DNA of 7,605 nt. Origin: JASEFH01 sp034679905 (GTDB lineage Archaea; Halobacteriota; Methanomicrobia; Methanomicrobiales; JACTUA01). Below the pieces are notes generated by a model, which was not told the DNA's origin, searched no databases, and was given only the letters and a program-made list of their open reading frames with translations. Shown piece by piece: positions 5,627 to 7,605 of the stretch (position 1 is its first letter; every line of letters starts with the position of its first letter). Where the stretch lies: assembly GCA_034679905.1 (NCBI GenBank), contig JAXDAH010000138.1:1-7605 (forward strand), read 5' to 3'. Made by a program: the position numbers and the translations under genes.

Positions 5627-6441
5627 TGTCAATTGCGGTAGTGTTCGACAGCGCCGGAACGCTGCTCCGCACGTACCGTGCGGTGAAAGATGTGCGATCC
5701 CAGAAGATCCATCTCGACGCCGAGACGACCATCCTCACCTACAGCTCCATACACCGGGCGCTCGTCGTGCTCCACGTCCATTCCCGGGAGATCATGGAGG
5801 CACTGCCCGAGACGCCGCTCTCGGAGTATCTGACAAAGAACCGGATCGGCTTTGGGATCGCCTGCGCCCGCCGGGTCGTCGCCTCCGAAGATGTCGGGGA
5901 GATCCTCTACAACGACCGTCATGCGACCGTTCGCGATATCCAGGACTGCATTCGTGCAGTCTGGGCGCAGTGCAAACGGGAGGCCATCGTGATGATGGAC
6001 AGCGGCGCCATCGTCAACTTCGAGTTGAAAGGAATCGAATTCACCGTCACCTCCGGTGGACGGCCGTTTAAAGGGGCGATGGAGACCATCCATACCCTGC
6101 AGAAGATGGGTGTCGCGACCTATATCGCCTCGGGAGACCGAGGGGAGAAGCTGGAGCGGATTGCAGAACACCTGGGCGTTCCCATCGATCGGGTCTACGG
6201 CACCGCAACGCCGCAGATAAAGGCGCAGATCGTCGAGGATCTGAAACGGGAGTTCGATACGGTGGTGATGGTGGGGGATGGCATCAACGATCTCTCGGCG
6301 ATGGAGAAGGCGGATGTCGCCATCCTGTCCGAACAGCAGCAGTGCTGGAGAAAACCGTCTGAGCTATACCAATCGGCCGACTACACCGTCCAGCAGGTGT
6401 CGGATGTGGTCGAGATCGTGAAAAAACTCTGCTCCGGTTGA
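5626..6441 (+). CDS. HAD-family protein resembling the P domain of P-type ATPases
   Basis: A 271-residue soluble protein with no membrane segment. HAD motifs are in order: motif I D8-SAGT with the nucleophile D8, motif II YIASGD with S169, motif III K199 in TPQIKAQI, and motif IV GDGIND (217-222), followed by LSAMEKADVAI. The ASGD and GDGIND-x-x-A-x-x-x-A-D-V-A strings are those of P-type ATPase phosphorylation domains, and motif I lacks the second Asp used by ordinary HAD phosphatases as general acid. A roughly 130-residue stretch between motifs I and II, starting near residue 22, forms a cap-like insert with cysteines at 80, 108 and 116; it is not a P-type nucleotide-binding domain that I can recognise. 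Activity may be phosphatase, phosphotransfer or regulatory; the substrate is unknown. It lies 71 bases upstream of atwA, with its own Shine-Dalgarno sequence and leader. Confidence 0.85.
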   Translation: MSIAVVFDSAGTLLRTYRAVKDVRSQKIHLDAETTILTYSSIHRALVVLHVHSREIMEALPETPLSEYLTKNRIGFGIACARRVVASEDVGEILYNDRHATVRDIQDCIRAVWAQCKREAIVMMDSGAIVNFELKGIEFTVTSGGRPFKGAMETIHTLQKMGVATYIASGDRGEKLERIAEHLGVPIDRVYGTATPQIKAQIVEDLKREFDTVVMVGDGINDLSAMEKADVAILSEQQQCWRKPSELYQSADYTVQQVSDVVEIVKKLCSG

Positions 6442-6459
6442 CACTGCTCGTATCGTTTT

Positions 6460-6468
6460 AATATATAA
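6460..6468 (+). promoter_or_regulatory. atwA: TATA box of atwA
   Basis: AATATATAA within a longer A+T block (6456-6469) is a strong archaeal TATA element. It predicts a transcript start near 6490 and a leader of about 23 bases, which would contain the ribosome-binding site. It shows that atwA can be transcribed separately from the HAD gene. Confidence 0.65.
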
Positions 6469-6470
6469 TG

Positions 6471-6489
6471 GTAATATTACTCATATGAG
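6471..6489. promoter_or_regulatory. Two abutting perfect palindromes, candidate operator
   Basis: GTAATATTAC (6471-6480) and CTCATATGAG (6480-6489) are each perfect 10-base palindromes sharing one base. They fill the interval between the atwA TATA box and its predicted transcript start, where a bound dimer would block the polymerase. The symmetry is directly visible; regulator binding is inferred. Confidence 0.5.
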
Positions 6490-6501
6490 ACAATAGGTAA
6501 C

Positions 6502-6510
6502 GAGGAAGAG
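6502..6510 (+). promoter_or_regulatory. atwA: Ribosome-binding site of atwA
   Basis: GAGGAAGAG contains GAGG 7 bases ahead of the ATG at 6513, supporting that start. Confidence 0.6.
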
Positions 6511-6512
6511 CC

Positions 6513-7605
6513 ATGGTCCCTTTCATTACGGTTGAGAACCTCTCCATGCATTTTAACGGAAAAAAGGCCCTCAAGGATATCAGTTTTGAGGTGGCGGAGG
6601 GTGAGATATTTGGAATTATCGGCAGGAGCGGCGCAGGAAAGACGGTACTGATGCACCTCATGCGGGGAGTCGACCAGCCCCCCACCAGCGGGCGGATCGT
6701 CTATCACGTCGCCGCCTGCGACGCCTGCAGCTACCTGGATATACCGAGTATGGCAGGAAAACCCTGCCCGAAGTGCCCCGGCACGTTGAAGGCGATCGAC
6801 GTGGACTTCTGGAACGAGCAGGACGAGGCGATGAAGCGGAGGATCATGCGCCGCACCGCCATCATGTTTCAGCGGACATTCGCCCTCTACGGCAACGACC
6901 GGGTGATCGAAAACGTGCTGCGGGCGCTGGACGACGTCAACTACCCGGAGGAGAAGGCGATCAACCGTGCTGCCGACCTGCTGGACGAGGTCCGGCTCTC
7001 CCACCGCATGATGCATATTGCCCGGGACCTCTCCGGCGGGGAGAAGCAACGGGTGGTGCTCGCCCGCCAGCTCGCCAAAGAGCCGATCATGCTCTATGCC
7101 GATGAGCCCACGGGAACGCTCGATCCCGAGACGGCGAGCATGGTGCACGAAACCCTCCTCGAGGCGACGGGCAAGAACCACATGGGGATGGTGGTCACGT
7201 CCCACATCCCGCAGGTGATCGAGGCGGTTACCGATCGCGCACTCCTTCTCGCAGACGGCGAGATGGTCGCGATCGGACCGCCGACAGAGGTGATCGGGAA
7301 GTTCATGTCCGGGCTCCCCGAAGTGGAGGAGTACGACGAGGCGATGTTCGGCACGAAGATCCTCATTGGACGGGATGTGGTGAAGCGTTACCTCTCTGTG
7401 GACCGTGGAGTGGTGAAGGCCGTCAATGGCGTCAGCTTCGACGTTGCCGAGAAGGAGATCTTCGGGATCATCGGGAAGAGCGGCGCGGGCAAGACGACGT
7501 TATCCCGGATCATGGCGGGCATCATCGAGCCGACCAGCGGGGAGATGAACATCCGCATCGGGGACACCTGGATCGACATGACCAAGCCGGGCATCGAGCA
7601 GCGGG
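6513..7605 (+). CDS. atwA: Methyl-coenzyme M reductase activation component A2 (ABC ATPase), 3' end missing
   Basis: The first 364 residues of a tandem ABC ATPase; the family is about 530 long. Component A2 is a cytoplasmic, methanogen-specific protein needed with other factors for ATP-dependent reduction of the nickel cofactor F430 of methyl-CoM reductase to active Ni(I). Nucleotide-binding domain 1 shows Walker A GRSGAGKT (37-44), Q120, signature LSGGEKQR (173-180), Walker B IMLYADEP (192-199) and switch H231. Domain 2 starts near 282, with Walker A GKSGAGKT at 321-328. No membrane segment is present. Between Walker A and the Q loop of domain 1 is a four-cysteine insert, C69-x2-C72 and C85-x2-C88, like a small zinc ribbon. 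This insert and the double-ABC layout separate it from ordinary transporters such as oligopeptide ABC subunits. The ATG at 6513 fits the family start and has a Shine-Dalgarno sequence. Promoter and palindromes lie just upstream. Confidence 0.93.
   Translation, partial: MVPFITVENLSMHFNGKKALKDISFEVAEGEIFGIIGRSGAGKTVLMHLMRGVDQPPTSGRIVYHVAACDACSYLDIPSMAGKPCPKCPGTLKAIDVDFWNEQDEAMKRRIMRRTAIMFQRTFALYGNDRVIENVLRALDDVNYPEEKAINRAADLLDEVRLSHRMMHIARDLSGGEKQRVVLARQLAKEPIMLYADEPTGTLDPETASMVHETLLEATGKNHMGMVVTSHIPQVIEAVTDRALLLADGEMVAIGPPTEVIGKFMSGLPEVEEYDEAMFGTKILIGRDVVKRYLSVDRGVVKAVNGVSFDVAEKEIFGIIGKSGAGKTTLSRIMAGIIEPTSGEMNIRIGDTWIDMTKPGIEQR

Noticed and set aside
5553..6071. Plus-strand frame of 172 codons overlapping the HAD start
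   Set aside because: It mostly overlaps the HAD coding region out of frame, is Arg/Pro/Cys-rich, and has no ribosome-binding site of its own.
6477..7205. Minus-strand frame of 242 codons opposite atwA
   Set aside because: atwA on the plus strand has all ABC motifs; the antisense frame has no recognisable features.

Overview
The window looks like a chromosomal piece of a GC-rich methanogenic archaeon, most likely of the Methanomicrobiales (Methanoculleus-like; this placement is an inference). The case for a methanogen is the start of the methyl-coenzyme M reductase activation ATPase (component A2, AtwA) at the right edge. The archaeal assignment is backed by a CDC48/VAT-type AAA ATPase with an N-terminal double-psi barrel, RadB, a ribose-1,5-bisphosphate isomerase of the archaeal AMP pathway, and archaeal TATA boxes about 30 bases ahead of several start codons.

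Layout. Bases 1-1505 (minus): N-terminal half to two-thirds of a CDC48 ATPase, running off the left edge. Bases 1506-1551: a 46-base divergent promoter region serving cdc48 and larC. Bases 1552-3404 (plus): a two-gene operon, larC (nickel-pincer cofactor protein) and radB (RecA-family recombination protein), joined by an ATGA overlap. Bases 3391-5345 (minus): ribose-1,5-bisphosphate isomerase followed by dapF (diaminopimelate epimerase), separated by 113 bases; dapF overlaps the end of radB tail to tail by 14 bases. Bases 5346-5625: the longest gene-poor stretch, with a promoter on each strand, a strong hairpin and two weak small-ORF candidates. Bases 5626-6441 (plus): a soluble HAD protein resembling the phosphorylation domain of P-type ATPases. 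Bases 6442-6512: an A+T-rich promoter with two back-to-back perfect palindromes. Bases 6513-7605 (plus): atwA, running off the right edge.

How the genes fit together. Most are housekeeping genes of protein quality control, recombination, lysine/DAP synthesis and nucleoside salvage. The right end is the methanogenesis-specific part: AtwA supplies ATP-driven activation of the nickel enzyme Mcr, and the HAD protein just upstream may belong to the same process, though only position suggests this. I see no transposon, integrase, CRISPR array, tRNA or rRNA gene. The most interesting spots are the twin palindromes and zinc-ribbon-like insert of atwA, the hairpin-bearing leader and HAD gene with a non-standard motif I, and the overlapping small reading frames at 5383-5626.
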